DNA of 64,000 nucleotides from Streptomonospora litoralis (GTDB lineage: Bacteria; Actinomycetota; Actinomycetes; Streptosporangiales; Streptosporangiaceae), in assembly GCF_004323735.1 (NCBI RefSeq), contig NZ_CP036455.1, positions 2,537,101-2,601,100 of the forward strand, in the 5' to 3' direction. A program made the translations under genes and the position numbers. This document shows positions 25,175 through 34,471 of this stretch, one piece after another; position 1 is the stretch's first letter, and every line of letters begins with the position of its first letter. Below the pieces are notes generated by a model that worked only from the letters and a program-made list of their open reading frames with translations, was not told the origin of the DNA and did not search any database.

Positions 25175-27199
25175 ATGAGTCACGAGCCCCAGGCCGGGCC
25201 GGACGTCTCGCTGGTGGCCGCCGCGCGGCGCGGCGACCCCCAGGCGGTCGAAGGGCTGCTCGCGCAGTCGCTGCCGCTCGTCTACAACATCGTCGGCCGC
25301 GCCCTGGCGGGCCATAGCGACGTGGACGACGTGGTGCAGGAGAGCCTGCTGTGCATCGTGCGCGGGCTGGAGCAGCTGGAGCGGCCGGAGTCGTACCGAT
25401 CGTGGATGGTGGCCGTTACCGTGCGGCAGGTGCGCGACTGGATCCGCGTCCAGCAGCGGACGCGACAGCGGCTCCAGCCACTGCCGGAGGCCGAGCAGCT
25501 GCCCGACGACTCCGACTTCGCGTCGCTGACCATCCTGCGGCTCAACCTGAGCGACCAGCGCCGCGAGGTCGCCGAGGCCACCCGCTGGCTGGAGGCCGAC
25601 GACCGCGAACTGCTGTCCCTGTGGTGGCTGGAGGAGACGGGCCGGCTCGAACGCGCCGAGCTGGCCGCCGCCCTCGGGCTGTCCGAGCGGCACGCCGCCA
25701 TGCGGGTGCGCCGCCTCAAGGATCGGATCGAGGTGGGCCGCGGCATCGTGCGCGCGCTGGCGGCCCGACCGCCGTGTCCGGACCTGGAGCGCGATACCCG
25801 CGGCTGGGACGGCGTTCCCGGCCCGCTGTGGCGCAAGCGGCTGGCGCGCCACGTGCGCGACTGCGCCGCCTGCGGCCGGAGCGGCGGCCGCGCCGGTCGG
25901 CTCGCGCCGGTGGAAGGACTGCTGCGCGGCCTGCCGCTCATCACCCCGCCCCCCGCTCTCCACCAGGCCCTCGCCGAGGCCGCCCGCGCCGCCACCCCGC
26001 ACGCTGCGGCCGGGGCGGCCGGAGGCGAGGCGCCGGCCGGCCCGCAGGATCCGCCTCCGACGCCCGCAGACGGCGTGCCGAGCGGATCCGGGCCGGCCGG
26101 CAGCGCGCACGGTGCCGCCCTGCCCTCGCGGCGCCGTGCGCTTTCGTCGGGGCACCGCCGGTCGCGCCCGCCCGCCGCCCGGAGGAACGCCCTGGCCGCC
26201 ACGGGGGCGGGGGCGGTCGCCATGGGAGTCCTGGCCGCGGTCGCCGTCGCGGGCGGCGGACCCTCGGCTCCGCAGGCGAACGCCCCCGCCCCGGGCCCCC
26301 TCGCGGCTCAGGCGTCCCCGGCTGAGGACGACCGCCCCGCCCCCTCGCCGTCCGCGTCGCCGAGCCCGGCGCCCGCGGCCTCGTCCGCGGCGCCCTCGCC
26401 ATCGGCGGCGGCTCCGCCGTCCGCGACCGCCGCCGTCCCCGAACCGGAGGCGGCCCCGGACGCCGCCTCCTCCGGCAGGGGCGTCGGGGTCTGGGAGTTC
26501 GACGGTGACGACGCGGCGCTGCGGCGCTCGGGGGCCGACTGGTACTACACCTGGGCCACCGGGCATCCGGGCGTGGCCGCCCCCGCCGGCACCGAGTTCG
26601 TGCCTATGATCTGGGGCGCCGAGTCCGTCACCCCCCGGGCCCTGGCCGAAGCGGAGGCCGCCGGTCCCTACCTGCTCGGTTTCAACGAACCGGACATGAC
26701 CGGCCAGGCCGACATGGGCGTCGAAAAGGCGCTTTCCCTGTGGCCCCGGTTGGAGGAGACGGGCAGCACGCTGGGGAGTCCGGCTGTGGCCTACGGCGCC
26801 GATACCGAGGGCGGATGGCTCGAGCGGTTCATGGACGGCGTCGAGCAGCGCGGCTACCGCGTGGACTTCATCGCCGTGCACTGGTACGGCGCCGACTTCC
26901 GCACCGGTCCGGCCGTCGACCAGCTGCGCCAATACCTCACAGCGGTGCACCGGAAGTACGGCAAGCCGATCTGGCTCACCGAGTACGCGCTGATCGACTT
27001 CTCCCAGGGCACGCGCTATCCCGCGCCGAGCGAGCAGGCCGCCTTCGTCACCGCCTCCGCCGAGATGCTGGCGGAGCTGCCCTTCGTCCGGCGCCACGCC
27101 TGGTTCGGCCTGGGCACCGGCGAGTCGGGGCCGACCACTGCGCTGTTCCGCGGCTCCAGCCCGACACAGATGGGCCGCGCCTTCCTGGCAGCCGGCTGA
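25175..27199 (+). CDS. Single-polypeptide ECF sigma factor with zinc anti-sigma motif, membrane helix and extracellular GH128-like domain
   Basis: 674 residues, five parts in order. Sigma region 2 at about 15-95 (LVYNIVGRALAGHSDVDDVV, SYRSWMVAVTVRQVRDWIRV). Sigma region 4 at about 140-195 (LSLWWLEETGRLERAELAAA, LGLSERHAAMRVRRLKDRI). A zinc anti-sigma-type motif, Cys near 202 then H226-x3-C230-x2-C233. One membrane helix at about 339-362 (ALAATGAGAVAMGVLAAVAV) after a basic stretch. A Pro/Ala/Ser linker (about 370-430) as would span a cell wall. A C-terminal GH128-type domain (about 435-674) with the expected acid/base Glu505 in GFNEPD and nucleophile Glu603 in WLTEYAL. GH128 enzymes cleave beta-1,3-glucan. 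The layout suggests a glucan sensor that holds and releases its own sigma domain. Start is preceded by GAAGGGAAA. No separate anti-sigma gene is adjacent. Confidence 0.9.
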   Translation: MSHEPQAGPDVSLVAAARRGDPQAVEGLLAQSLPLVYNIVGRALAGHSDVDDVVQESLLCIVRGLEQLERPESYRSWMVAVTVRQVRDWIRVQQRTRQRLQPLPEAEQLPDDSDFASLTILRLNLSDQRREVAEATRWLEADDRELLSLWWLEETGRLERAELAAALGLSERHAAMRVRRLKDRIEVGRGIVRALAARPPCPDLERDTRGWDGVPGPLWRKRLARHVRDCAACGRSGGRAGRLAPVEGLLRGLPLITPPPALHQALAEAARAATPHAAAGAAGGEAPAGPQDPPPTPADGVPSGSGPAGSAHGAALPSRRRALSSGHRRSRPPAARRNALAATGAGAVAMGVLAAVAVAGGGPSAPQANAPAPGPLAAQASPAEDDRPAPSPSASPSPAPAASSAAPSPSAAAPPSATAAVPEPEAAPDAASSGRGVGVWEFDGDDAALRRSGADWYYTWATGHPGVAAPAGTEFVPMIWGAESVTPRALAEAEAAGPYLLGFNEPDMTGQADMGVEKALSLWPRLEETGSTLGSPAVAYGADTEGGWLERFMDGVEQRGYRVDFIAVHWYGADFRTGPAVDQLRQYLTAVHRKYGKPIWLTEYALIDFSQGTRYPAPSEQAAFVTASAEMLAELPFVRRHAWFGLGTGESGPTTALFRGSSPTQMGRAFLAAG

Positions 27200-27242
27200 C
27201 CGGCGGCGGGCAGCGGTGCCGATGGCGGGCGAGCCGCCGGTC
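27198..27242 (+). terminator. Long-loop hairpin after the sigma/GH128 gene
   Basis: GACCGGCGGC overlapping the stop codon pairs perfectly with GCCGCCGGTC at 27233-27242 across a 25-base loop. A plausible intrinsic or processing hairpin. Confidence 0.5.
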
Positions 27243-27526
27243 ACACGCCGTCGGCCTGCCGGGGCACCGGTGGCTTCTCCCGACCCAGGACCAAATCTAC
27301 AAAGTAAAGGTGGTCCACGACCGCTCATCCAACAACCACCAGACACATCCACGGGCGAGTGAGTCCCTGAAACGGCGGATCCGGGCCGATAGGGTCGTGA
27401 TCGCCGCCCGGCGGCGGCCGCAGCCCGCCCGGATCGTCCGGTATCGAACGGCGCGGTGCCGCGCGGGGCAGACCGGGTTTCGCCCGCCGGCATACCTTCG
27501 CCACGTGCAACGCAGAGGGAGCGCTC
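27243..27526. other. Intergenic leader of the dienelactone hydrolase gene
   Basis: Contains GGACCA (27287-27292) and TGGTCC (27310-27315) as inverted arms around an A/T-rich core CTACAAAGTAAAG, which could be an operator/promoter unit. Nothing else is recognisable. Confidence 0.35.
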
Positions 27527-28282
27527 ATGGCCACCGTGCATGGCTCGACCGTGGACATCACCACCGAGGACGGCACCGCCGACGCCTACCTGGCGCATCC
27601 CGACGACGGCGCCGCGCACCCCGGCGTCCTGATGTACATGGACGCATTCGGCCTGCGCCCCCGATTGCACGAGATGGCCGAGCGCCTCGCCGGAGCCGGG
27701 TACACGGTGCTCGTGCCCAACGTCTTCTACCGCCACGGCCGCTCCCCGGTCGTGGAGCTGCCCGAGTTCATCGACCCCGGTCAGCGTCCGGAGGTCTTCG
27801 AGCGTCTCGGCCCGATCATGCAGTCGCTGACCCCCGAGCTCGCCGTCCGCGACGCCGACGCCTACCTGAACCGCCTCGCGGACTTCCCCGAGACCGCCGG
27901 CGGGCCCGTCGGCGTGGTCGGGTACTGCATGGGCGCCGCCCTGGCGCTGCGCACGGCCGGGGCCCACCCGGACCGGGTGGCCGCGATGGCCGGCTTCCAC
28001 GGCGGCAACCTGGCCACCACCGACTCCGACAGCCCGCACCTGCTCGCCGACCGGATCGGCGCCGAGCTCTACTTCGCCCATGCCGACCAGGACGGGGCGA
28101 TGCCGCCGGAGCAGATCGACCGGTTGGAGGGGGCCCTGGCGGCCGCGGGAGTCCGCTACAAGGCCGAGGTCTACGCGGGCGCCCACCACGGATACACCCA
28201 GGCCGACACCGCCAGCTACGACGCCGGAGCGGCCGAGCGGCACTGGGCGGCGCTGCTGGACCTGTTCGGCCGCACCCTGTAG
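27527..28282 (+). CDS. Dienelactone hydrolase family protein
   Basis: 251 residues, cytoplasmic alpha/beta hydrolase. Nucleophile elbow GVVGYCMGAALALR with Cys134, the hallmark of true dienelactone hydrolases (most relatives have Ser). Acid Asp is in YFAHADQDGAMPP near 187, and the His is in VYAGAHHGYT near 218. Family members open the lactone ring of dienelactones in chlorocatechol breakdown; many bacterial homologues act on other lactones or esters. It has AGAGGGAG upstream of its ATG. Stands alone, convergent with the alcohol dehydrogenase. There is no catechol pathway nearby, so the substrate is open. Confidence 0.9.
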   Translation: MATVHGSTVDITTEDGTADAYLAHPDDGAAHPGVLMYMDAFGLRPRLHEMAERLAGAGYTVLVPNVFYRHGRSPVVELPEFIDPGQRPEVFERLGPIMQSLTPELAVRDADAYLNRLADFPETAGGPVGVVGYCMGAALALRTAGAHPDRVAAMAGFHGGNLATTDSDSPHLLADRIGAELYFAHADQDGAMPPEQIDRLEGALAAAGVRYKAEVYAGAHHGYTQADTASYDAGAAERHWAALLDLFGRTL

Positions 28283-28312
28283 TTCGTTGGGCGGCGGGGT
28301 GCCTTGGGCGCA

Positions 28313-28336
28313 GCCGCCGCGCTCGGACGCGGCGGC
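28313..28336. terminator. Bidirectional hairpin between convergent genes
   Basis: GCCGCCGCG (28313-28321) pairs perfectly with CGCGGCGGC (28328-28336) across a six-base loop, between the hydrolase and alcohol dehydrogenase stops. Confidence 0.6.
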
Positions 28337-28345
28337 CGTCGACCG

Positions 28346-29374
28346 TCACTGCCCCGTGGCCAGGACCATCCGGAACCGTGCGTCGTTGGACAGCATCCGG
28401 TCGTAGGCTTCCGCGGCCCGCTCCAGCGGCATGGTCTCGATTATCGCGCGAGCGCCCGTGATCGTGCAGTAGCGCATGGTGTCCTCGGAGCCCTTCGACG
28501 TGCCCGAGGGGTGTCCGGCGATGGAGGCGGCGGGGCTGATCAGGCTCATCGCGTCGAGTTCGATGGGCGATTCGGCGGCACCCAGCACTACCACCCGGCC
28601 GCGCGGAGCCAGCCCGGCGACCGCCGAGGCGACGGCCGAACCGCTGGAGGTGGTCGACAGCACGACCTCGGCTCCACCGAGCCCGGTGAGCGCCTCGCCG
28701 GCGTCCTGCGCCGTGGAGTCGATGTAGTGGTGGGCGCCGAGTTCACGGGCGAGCCCGGCCTTGTCCGGGCCGCGCGAGATCGCGACGACCTCGCAGCCCA
28801 TCTTCGCGGCGAACTGGATCCCCAGGTGGCCGAGGCCGCCCACACCGACCACGGCGACGCGGTCGCCCGGCCGCGCGGGGCTGGAGCGCAGGCTGTGGAA
28901 CGTGGTGACCCCCGCGCACAGCAGCGGCGCAGCGTCCTCGGCCGAGAGCTCGTCGGGGACCCGCGCCAGTGCGTCGGCCGGCACCACGACGGTCTCGGCG
29001 TAGCCGCCGTCGAACGTGATACCGGGAATCCGCCCGTTCTCGCAGGTGATGAAGTCTCCGCGACGGCAGCGATCACAGCGGTAGCAGGCGCCGCCGAACC
29101 AGCCCACGCCGACGCGCTCGCCTCGCGACCAGGAGCCGAAGACCCGCGGGCCCACCTCGTCGACCGTCCCGACGACCTCGTGGCCGGGGATGATGGGAAA
29201 CGGTGTGGCCTCGCCCATGACGCCCTCCTTGGCGAACATGTCCGAGTGGCACACCCCGCACGCCTGCACGCGCACCCGCACCTCGCCGTCACCGGGCTCG
29301 GGGACATCGCGCTCGACGAGTTCAAGCGGTCCTCCGGCCTCGGGCACCTGCACCGCACGCATCGTGGTCATCAT
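28346..29374 (-). CDS. Zinc-dependent alcohol dehydrogenase (MDR superfamily)
   Basis: 342 residues. Catalytic zinc ligands: ACGVCHSDMF with Cys42, PGHEVVGTVDEVG with His near 64, and LLCAGVT with Cys near 152. The structural zinc loop GACYRCDRCRRGDFITCENG (near 95-114) supplies four Cys. NAD(P)-binding GVGGLGHLGIQFAAKMG is near 177, followed by AISRGPDK, where Arg suggests NADP. It oxidises primary alcohols or reduces aldehydes. It is divergent from an alkyl sulfatase, which releases primary alcohols, so it could take the next step. Two adjacent Met codons could start it. Confidence 0.92.
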   Translation of the reverse strand: MMTTMRAVQVPEAGGPLELVERDVPEPGDGEVRVRVQACGVCHSDMFAKEGVMGEATPFPIIPGHEVVGTVDEVGPRVFGSWSRGERVGVGWFGGACYRCDRCRRGDFITCENGRIPGITFDGGYAETVVVPADALARVPDELSAEDAAPLLCAGVTTFHSLRSSPARPGDRVAVVGVGGLGHLGIQFAAKMGCEVVAISRGPDKAGLARELGAHHYIDSTAQDAGEALTGLGGAEVVLSTTSSGSAVASAVAGLAPRGRVVVLGAAESPIELDAMSLISPAASIAGHPSGTSKGSEDTMRYCTITGARAIIETMPLERAAEAYDRMLSNDARFRMVLATGQ

Positions 29375-29827
29375 GTCCGCCCTTCCAGGTCGGCCTGCTG
29401 CGTTCCCCGCTCCCCGAAGCCGCGGCGCGGATTCCCGCCTGCCCCGGCGACAGCGGCCGCGGTCGGGACGCCGTGACTCGCAGCGGTCCCGGCGGCCCCG
29501 AGGCCGCTGCGATGCGGCCGCCTACCCCGGCGGCGCCCCGACCATGCCCCGCGGGCGTCGTCTGGACCACCGTCGACCCCGCTGGTGCGCCGGAGACCGT
29601 CGGCCAGCCGCCCCTTCAGACGCCCCATCCCGCTGTGCTGGATCGTGCCTCGGCTGGCGAGTCGGTCCGGGGCGGGATGCGGTCGCCTCGGGCGGACGCG
29701 TTTTGCTCGGTGCACGAGGCGTTGACCGCCTCTTGGCCGTAGCCGGGGATTCGCCGGGGTAGGTGCCGGGCGCGTTTTCCCCGGTCTCCGGCGGCCGCCG
29801 GCGGCCTCGTGCACCATAGGAGGGCCG
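29375..29827. other. 453-bp divergent region between ADH and alkyl sulfatase
   Basis: Promoters for both genes should be here. I see no palindrome strong enough to call an operator and no believable gene. TTGACC at 29722 is the only -35-like element for the sulfatase direction, without a matching -10. Confidence 0.4.
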
Positions 29828-31726
29828 ATGACCCGTCGAACCCAGGACTCCGCGCAGACCCCGGATGTGCCCCGGCCGGCGACGCCGGATGGGGACCGTA
29901 TCGGCGGCGAAGGGCCGTCCTTCTCCGACACCGCCGATTTCGACGACGCCCGCCGCGGCTTCATCGCCCCCGCGCCCCTCACCGTGACCGACGCCGACGG
30001 CAGGACGGTCTGGGACCTGGGTTCCTTTTCGTTCCTGCACGACGGCGACGGTGCCCCTCCCGACACGGTGCACCCGCACCTGTGGCGCCAGGGCCGGCTG
30101 ACCTCGATCGCGGGGCTGTTCGAGGTGGTCGAGGGCGTCTACCAGGCCCGCGGCATGGACCTGTCCAACATGACGCTGATCGAGGGCCGTGAGGGCGTCG
30201 TCGTGGTGGATCCGCTGGTCTCCGCCGAGGTCGCCGCCGCGGCGCTGGCGCTGTACCGCGAGCACCGATCCGACCGCCCGGTCAGTGCGGTGGTCTACAC
30301 CCACCCCCACATCGACCACTTCGGCGGCGTCCTCGGCGTCGCCGACGAGGCCGAGGTGCGGGCGGGCAGGGTGCCGATCGCGGCCCCGGAGCACTTTATG
30401 GCCCACGCCGTCTCGGAGAACGTCTATGCGGGCACGGCGATGATCCGGCGCGGTATGTACTTCGGCGCCTTCGACCTGCCCCCGGGCCCTGCCGGCCGGG
30501 TCGGTATGGGCCTGGGCATCGCGACCTCCAGCGGGCAGGTCGGATTGATCCCGCCCACCCTCGACATCACCCGCACCGGCCAGGAGGAGGTGCTCGACGG
30601 CGTCCGGTTCGTCTTCCAGATGACTCCGGGGACCGAGGCTCCCGCGGAGATGAACTTCTACCTCCCCGGCAGCCGCGCCCTGTGCACGGCCGAGAACGCC
30701 TGCCACACGCTGCACAACCTGCTGACTCTGCGCGGCGCGCAGGTGCGCGACGCCCGGATGTGGTCGCGCTACCTCAACGAGGCGATCCAGCTCTTCGGCG
30801 ACCGCTCCGACGTCGTCTTCGCCTCCCACCACTGGCCCGTTTGGGGCGGTGACAGGATCCGCAGCTTCCTCGCCGAACAGCGGGACGTCTACGGCTACCT
30901 GCACGACCAGACCCTGCGGATGATGAACAGCGGCGCCACGGGAGACGAGATCGCCGAGGAGCTGCCGCTGCCGCCCGGCTTGGAACGGGCGTGGAGCGTG
31001 CGCGGCTACTACGGTTCGATCTCGCACGACATCAAGGCCGTCTACCAGCGCTACATGGGCTGGTTCGACGGCAACCCGGCGCACCTGTGGCAGCACCCGC
31101 CTCAAGCCAAGGCCCGTCGCTACGCCCGTGCCGTGGGCGGCGTGGACGCCCTGGTCGAGCAGGCCCGCGCCTTCGCCGACGAAGGGGATCCGCGTTTCGC
31201 CGCCGAGTTGGCATCCCACGCCGTCTTCGCCGATCCGGACCACTCCGCAGCGCGCGAACTGCTGGCCGGGGTGCTCACCCGGCTGGGTTACGGCGCCGAG
31301 TGCGCCACCTGGCGCAACTTCTACCTGGTGGGTGCCCGGGAGCTCCGCGGCGGGGTCCCGCCCACCGCCATCGCGCTGGCGGAAAGCCTGCTCCCGGCCC
31401 TCGACGTCACCCAGATCCTGGACTCGGTGGCGATCCGCGTGGACGGGCCCCGCGCCTGGCGGGAGGAGGTGTGCATCGACATCCACATGGCCGACAGCGG
31501 CGAGCGCTACCGGGCGATGCTCTCCAACGGCGTCCTCATCCACCATCCCGACCCCCGGGGCGGCGGCGCCGACCTGACGCTGCGGTTGACCAAGCAGGAG
31601 CTGCTCGGGGTCCTGGAGCAGTGGGACCTCGCCGGTGTGGAGTACGAAGGCGACCCGGGTGCGCTGCGCCGACTTGCGGCGGTCCTGGAGGAGCCGAGGA
31701 GCGACTTCCCCGTCGTCGCGCCCTGA
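29828..31726 (+). CDS. SdsA1-type alkyl sulfatase (class III, metallo-beta-lactamase fold)
   Basis: 632 residues, close to the usual length of this family. The metal-binding signature is THPHIDHFGG, with His159, His161, Asp163 and His164. Further ligands lie in MNFYLPGSRALCTAENACHT (near 275-295) and ASHHWPVWGG near 335. A helical dimerisation region follows, then a C-terminal SCP2-like lipid-binding domain (about 500-630: RGGVPPTAIALAESLLPALD onward) that holds the alkyl chain. It splits primary alkyl sulfates such as SDS to alcohol and sulfate. No signal peptide is visible, so action in the cytoplasm is likely, whereas Pseudomonas SdsA1 is exported. The start has a perfect AGGAGG site. Confidence 0.93.
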   Translation: MTRRTQDSAQTPDVPRPATPDGDRIGGEGPSFSDTADFDDARRGFIAPAPLTVTDADGRTVWDLGSFSFLHDGDGAPPDTVHPHLWRQGRLTSIAGLFEVVEGVYQARGMDLSNMTLIEGREGVVVVDPLVSAEVAAAALALYREHRSDRPVSAVVYTHPHIDHFGGVLGVADEAEVRAGRVPIAAPEHFMAHAVSENVYAGTAMIRRGMYFGAFDLPPGPAGRVGMGLGIATSSGQVGLIPPTLDITRTGQEEVLDGVRFVFQMTPGTEAPAEMNFYLPGSRALCTAENACHTLHNLLTLRGAQVRDARMWSRYLNEAIQLFGDRSDVVFASHHWPVWGGDRIRSFLAEQRDVYGYLHDQTLRMMNSGATGDEIAEELPLPPGLERAWSVRGYYGSISHDIKAVYQRYMGWFDGNPAHLWQHPPQAKARRYARAVGGVDALVEQARAFADEGDPRFAAELASHAVFADPDHSAARELLAGVLTRLGYGAECATWRNFYLVGARELRGGVPPTAIALAESLLPALDVTQILDSVAIRVDGPRAWREEVCIDIHMADSGERYRAMLSNGVLIHHPDPRGGGADLTLRLTKQELLGVLEQWDLAGVEYEGDPGALRRLAAVLEEPRSDFPVVAP

Positions 31727-31735
31727 GTGAGTGCC

Positions 31736-31764
31736 CCCGGCGGCGCGGGCCCCGCACCGCCGGG
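31736..31764 (+). terminator. Terminator hairpin after the alkyl sulfatase
   Basis: CCCGGCGG (31736-31743) pairs perfectly with CCGCCGGG (31757-31764); the loop can extend the stem. Confidence 0.6.
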
Positions 31765-31810
31765 TCGGGCTCCCGCGCTGCCGCGGCCGGTCGCCGCGCC
31801 GCCTGCGGCG

Positions 31811-32050
31811 TCAGGCGCCGACCCGGCCCGCGTCTATGCGTTCGCCCCGCGTCGTCTCCACGACGACGGCCATCCGGTCGGGCACGCGCCCCTGCAAGTC
31901 GGACAGCAGCACCTCCACCGGGGGAGGCGGCTCGGGGGAGAGGGCGCGGATGTGCATCGTGCGCGAGGCCAGGTCCACGCGCGTCACCGTGGCGTCCGGC
32001 CGCGCCGCCGGCCACCGCTCGGCCGCGTCCTCCGCCCGCTCCGTCCACAC
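31811..32050 (-). CDS. Small hypothetical protein downstream of the uvrA-like gene
   Basis: 79 residues from a GTG, 30 bp after the uvrA-like stop on the same strand. The sequence is soluble with alternating beta-like segments (TVTRVDLASRTMHIRAL, VEVLLSDLQGRV, MAVVVETTRGERIDAG). No family recognised and no clear Shine-Dalgarno site. It could be a real operon partner, the remnant of a longer gene, or chance; the beta-rich pattern and the tight position slightly favour a gene. Confidence 0.35.
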   Translation of the reverse strand: MWTERAEDAAERWPAARPDATVTRVDLASRTMHIRALSPEPPPPVEVLLSDLQGRVPDRMAVVVETTRGERIDAGRVGA

Positions 32051-32080
32051 GCCGAGTAGGGCGGCGCGACGGGTTCGCCC

Positions 32081-34471
32081 TCAGGTGGCGACGTAGGCGG
32101 CGAGCTGCTCGCCGGTGAGGGTGGAGCGGTCGGCGACGAGATCGGCCGGGGTGCCCTCGAAGACGACCTGCCCGCCGTCGTGGCCGGCGCCGGGGCCGAG
32201 GTCGATGAGCCAGTCGGCGTGGGCCATGACCGCCTGGTGGTGCTCGACGACGATCACCGACTTGCCGGAGTCGACCAGCCGGTCGAGCAGCCCGAGCAGC
32301 TGTTCGACGTCGGCGAGGTGGAGGCCGCTGGTCGGTTCGTCGAGGACGTAGACACCGCCTTTCTCACCCATGTGGGTGGCCAGCTTGAGCCGCTGCCGCT
32401 CACCGCCGGACAGCGTCGTCAGCGGCTGGCCCAGGGAGAGGTAGCCCAGACCGACGTCGGCGAGCCGGCTGAGGATGCGGTGCGCCGCCGGCGTGCGCGC
32501 CTCGCCCTCCCCGAAGAACTCCCGGGCCTCGTCCACCGCCATCGCGAGGACTTCGCTGATGTCGCGTCGGCCGAGGCGGTGCTCCAGCACCGACCCCTCG
32601 AACCGCTTTCCCTCGCACTCCTCGCAGGTGGCGGAGACGCCGGCCATCATGCCCAGGTCGGTGTAGACGACGCCGGCGCCGTTGCAGTTGGGGCAGGCGC
32701 CCTCGGAGTTGGCGCTGAACAGGCCCGGCTTCACGCCGTTGGCCTTGGCGAACGCCTTGCGGATCGGGTCGAGCAGTCCGGTGTAGGTGGCCGGGTTGCT
32801 GCGCCGCGAGCCGCGGATCGGGCTCTGGTCGACCGAGACCACGCCCTCCCCCGCGGGGATGGACCCGTGCACCAGCGAGCTCTTGCCGGACCCGGCGACA
32901 CCGGTGACCACGGCCAGCACGCCGAGCGGGATGTCGACGTCGACGCTGCGCAGGTTGTGCGCCGTCGCGCCGCGGATCTCCAGGGCGCCCGTCGGCTTGC
33001 GCACCGCCTCCTTGACGGCGGACCGGTCGTCGAAGTGGCGGCCGGTGCGGGTGCCGCTGGACCGCAGCCCGTCCACGGTTCCTTCGAAGCACACGGTGCC
33101 GCCCGCCGTACCGGCGCCGGGGCCGAGGTCGACCACGTGGTCGGCGATCTCGATCGTGGCCGGCTTGTGCTCCACGACGAGCACCGTGTTGCCCTTGTCG
33201 CGCAGCCGCAGCAGGAGGTCGTTCATCCGCTGGATGTCGTGCGGGTGCAGGCCCACGGTGGGCTCGTCGAAGACGTAGGTGACGTCGGTGAGCGACGAGC
33301 CGAGGTGGCGGATCATCTTGGTGCGCTGCGCCTCGCCGCCCGACAGCGTGCCGGCGGGCCGGTCCAGCGAGAGGTAGCCCAGCCCGATCTCCACGAACGA
33401 CTCGAGGGTGTGCCGCAGCGAGGCCAGCAGCGGCGCGACCGACGGCTCGTCGCGGCCGCGGACCCATTCGACCAGGTCGCGGATCTCCATCGCGCAGGCG
33501 TCGGCGATGTTGATGCCGGCGATCTTCGACGACCGGGCTTCCGCGCTGAGCCGCGTGCCGTCGCAGTCGGGGCAGGTGGTGAAGGTGACCGCCCGGTCGA
33601 CGAACGCCCGGATGTGCGGCTGCATCCCCTCCCGGTCCTTGGACAGGAACGACTTCTGGATCTTGGGGATCAGACCCTCGTAGGTGAGGTTCACCCCCTC
33701 GACCTTCACCTTGGTCGGCTCGTGGTAGAGGAAGTCCCGCATCTCCTGCTCGGTGAATTCGCGGATCGGCTTGTTCGGGTCGAGGAAGCCCGACGCGGCG
33801 TAGACCCCCGTGGTCCACCAGCTGTCCGATTTCCAACCGGGGATGGTGAACGCGCCCTCGGCGATCGATTTGGTGTCGTCGTAGAGCTGGGTGAGGTCGA
33901 TGTCGGAGACCGTTCCCCGGCCTTCGCAGCGCGGGCACATGCCGCCGGTCCGGGTGAAGCTCACCTTCTCCGCCTTCTTGTTGCCCCGCTCGACGGTGAT
34001 CGCGCCTTTCGCGTGGACCGAGGGCGTGTTGAAGGAGAACGCGTTGGGCGAGCCGATGTGCGGATCGCCGAGTCGGCTGAAGAGGATCCGCAGCATCGCG
34101 TTGGCGTCGGTGGCGGTGCCGACGGTGGAGCGGGGGTCGGCCCCCATGCGCTGCTGGTCGACGATGATCGCCGTGGTCAGCCCGTCGAGCACGTCGACCT
34201 GGGGCCGCGCCAGCGTCGGCATGAAGCCCTGCAGGAACGCGCTGTAGGTCTCGTTGATCAGCCGCTGGGACTCCGCGGCGATCGTGCTGAACACCAGCGA
34301 AGTCTTGCCCGACCCGGAGACGCCGGTGAACACCGTCAGCCGGCGCTTCGGGATCTCGATGCTGACGTCCTTGAGGTTGTTCTCGCGCGCGCCGTGCACG
34401 CGGATCATGTCGTGGCTGTCGGCGGAGTGCAGCGCGGGCGACTGCGTATCCGTGCTGGTGGCAGTGCTCAT
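32081..34471 (-). CDS. Short UvrA-type ABC ATPase (drug-resistance / class III excinuclease A)
   Basis: 796 residues against about 940-960 for canonical UvrA. Two ABC ATPase modules: first Walker [13 protein letters not shown] near 50 and signature [13 protein letters not shown] near 390 with [10 protein letters not shown]; second Walker [13 protein letters not shown] near 500 and [13 protein letters not shown] near 690 with [10 protein letters not shown]. Zinc modules are visible as [16 protein letters not shown] and CPNCNGAG...CEECEGKR. The missing length and the sequence directly after the first Walker A ([20 protein letters not shown]) are typical of the UvrA-like group that includes DrrC and other resistance proteins against DNA-binding drugs. 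GGATGGAG precedes the ATG. Cytoplasmic. Confidence 0.9.
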   Translation of the reverse strand: MSTATSTDTQSPALHSADSHDMIRVHGARENNLKDVSIEIPKRRLTVFTGVSGSGKTSLVFSTIAAESQRLINETYSAFLQGFMPTLARPQVDVLDGLTTAIIVDQQRMGADPRSTVGTATDANAMLRILFSRLGDPHIGSPNAFSFNTPSVHAKGAITVERGNKKAEKVSFTRTGGMCPRCEGRGTVSDIDLTQLYDDTKSIAEGAFTIPGWKSDSWWTTGVYAASGFLDPNKPIREFTEQEMRDFLYHEPTKVKVEGVNLTYEGLIPKIQKSFLSKDREGMQPHIRAFVDRAVTFTTCPDCDGTRLSAEARSSKIAGINIADACAMEIRDLVEWVRGRDEPSVAPLLASLRHTLESFVEIGLGYLSLDRPAGTLSGGEAQRTKMIRHLGSSLTDVTYVFDEPTVGLHPHDIQRMNDLLLRLRDKGNTVLVVEHKPATIEIADHVVDLGPGAGTAGGTVCFEGTVDGLRSSGTRTGRHFDDRSAVKEAVRKPTGALEIRGATAHNLRSVDVDIPLGVLAVVTGVAGSGKSSLVHGSIPAGEGVVSVDQSPIRGSRRSNPATYTGLLDPIRKAFAKANGVKPGLFSANSEGACPNCNGAGVVYTDLGMMAGVSATCEECEGKRFEGSVLEHRLGRRDISEVLAMAVDEAREFFGEGEARTPAAHRILSRLADVGLGYLSLGQPLTTLSGGERQRLKLATHMGEKGGVYVLDEPTSGLHLADVEQLLGLLDRLVDSGKSVIVVEHHQAVMAHADWLIDLGPGAGHDGGQVVFEGTPADLVADRSTLTGEQLAAYVAT

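Noticed and set aside
29473-29742. Short plus-strand frame between alcohol dehydrogenase and alkyl sulfatase
   Set aside because: Pro/Ala-rich, no start context and no similarity to anything I recognise; treated as divergent promoter space.
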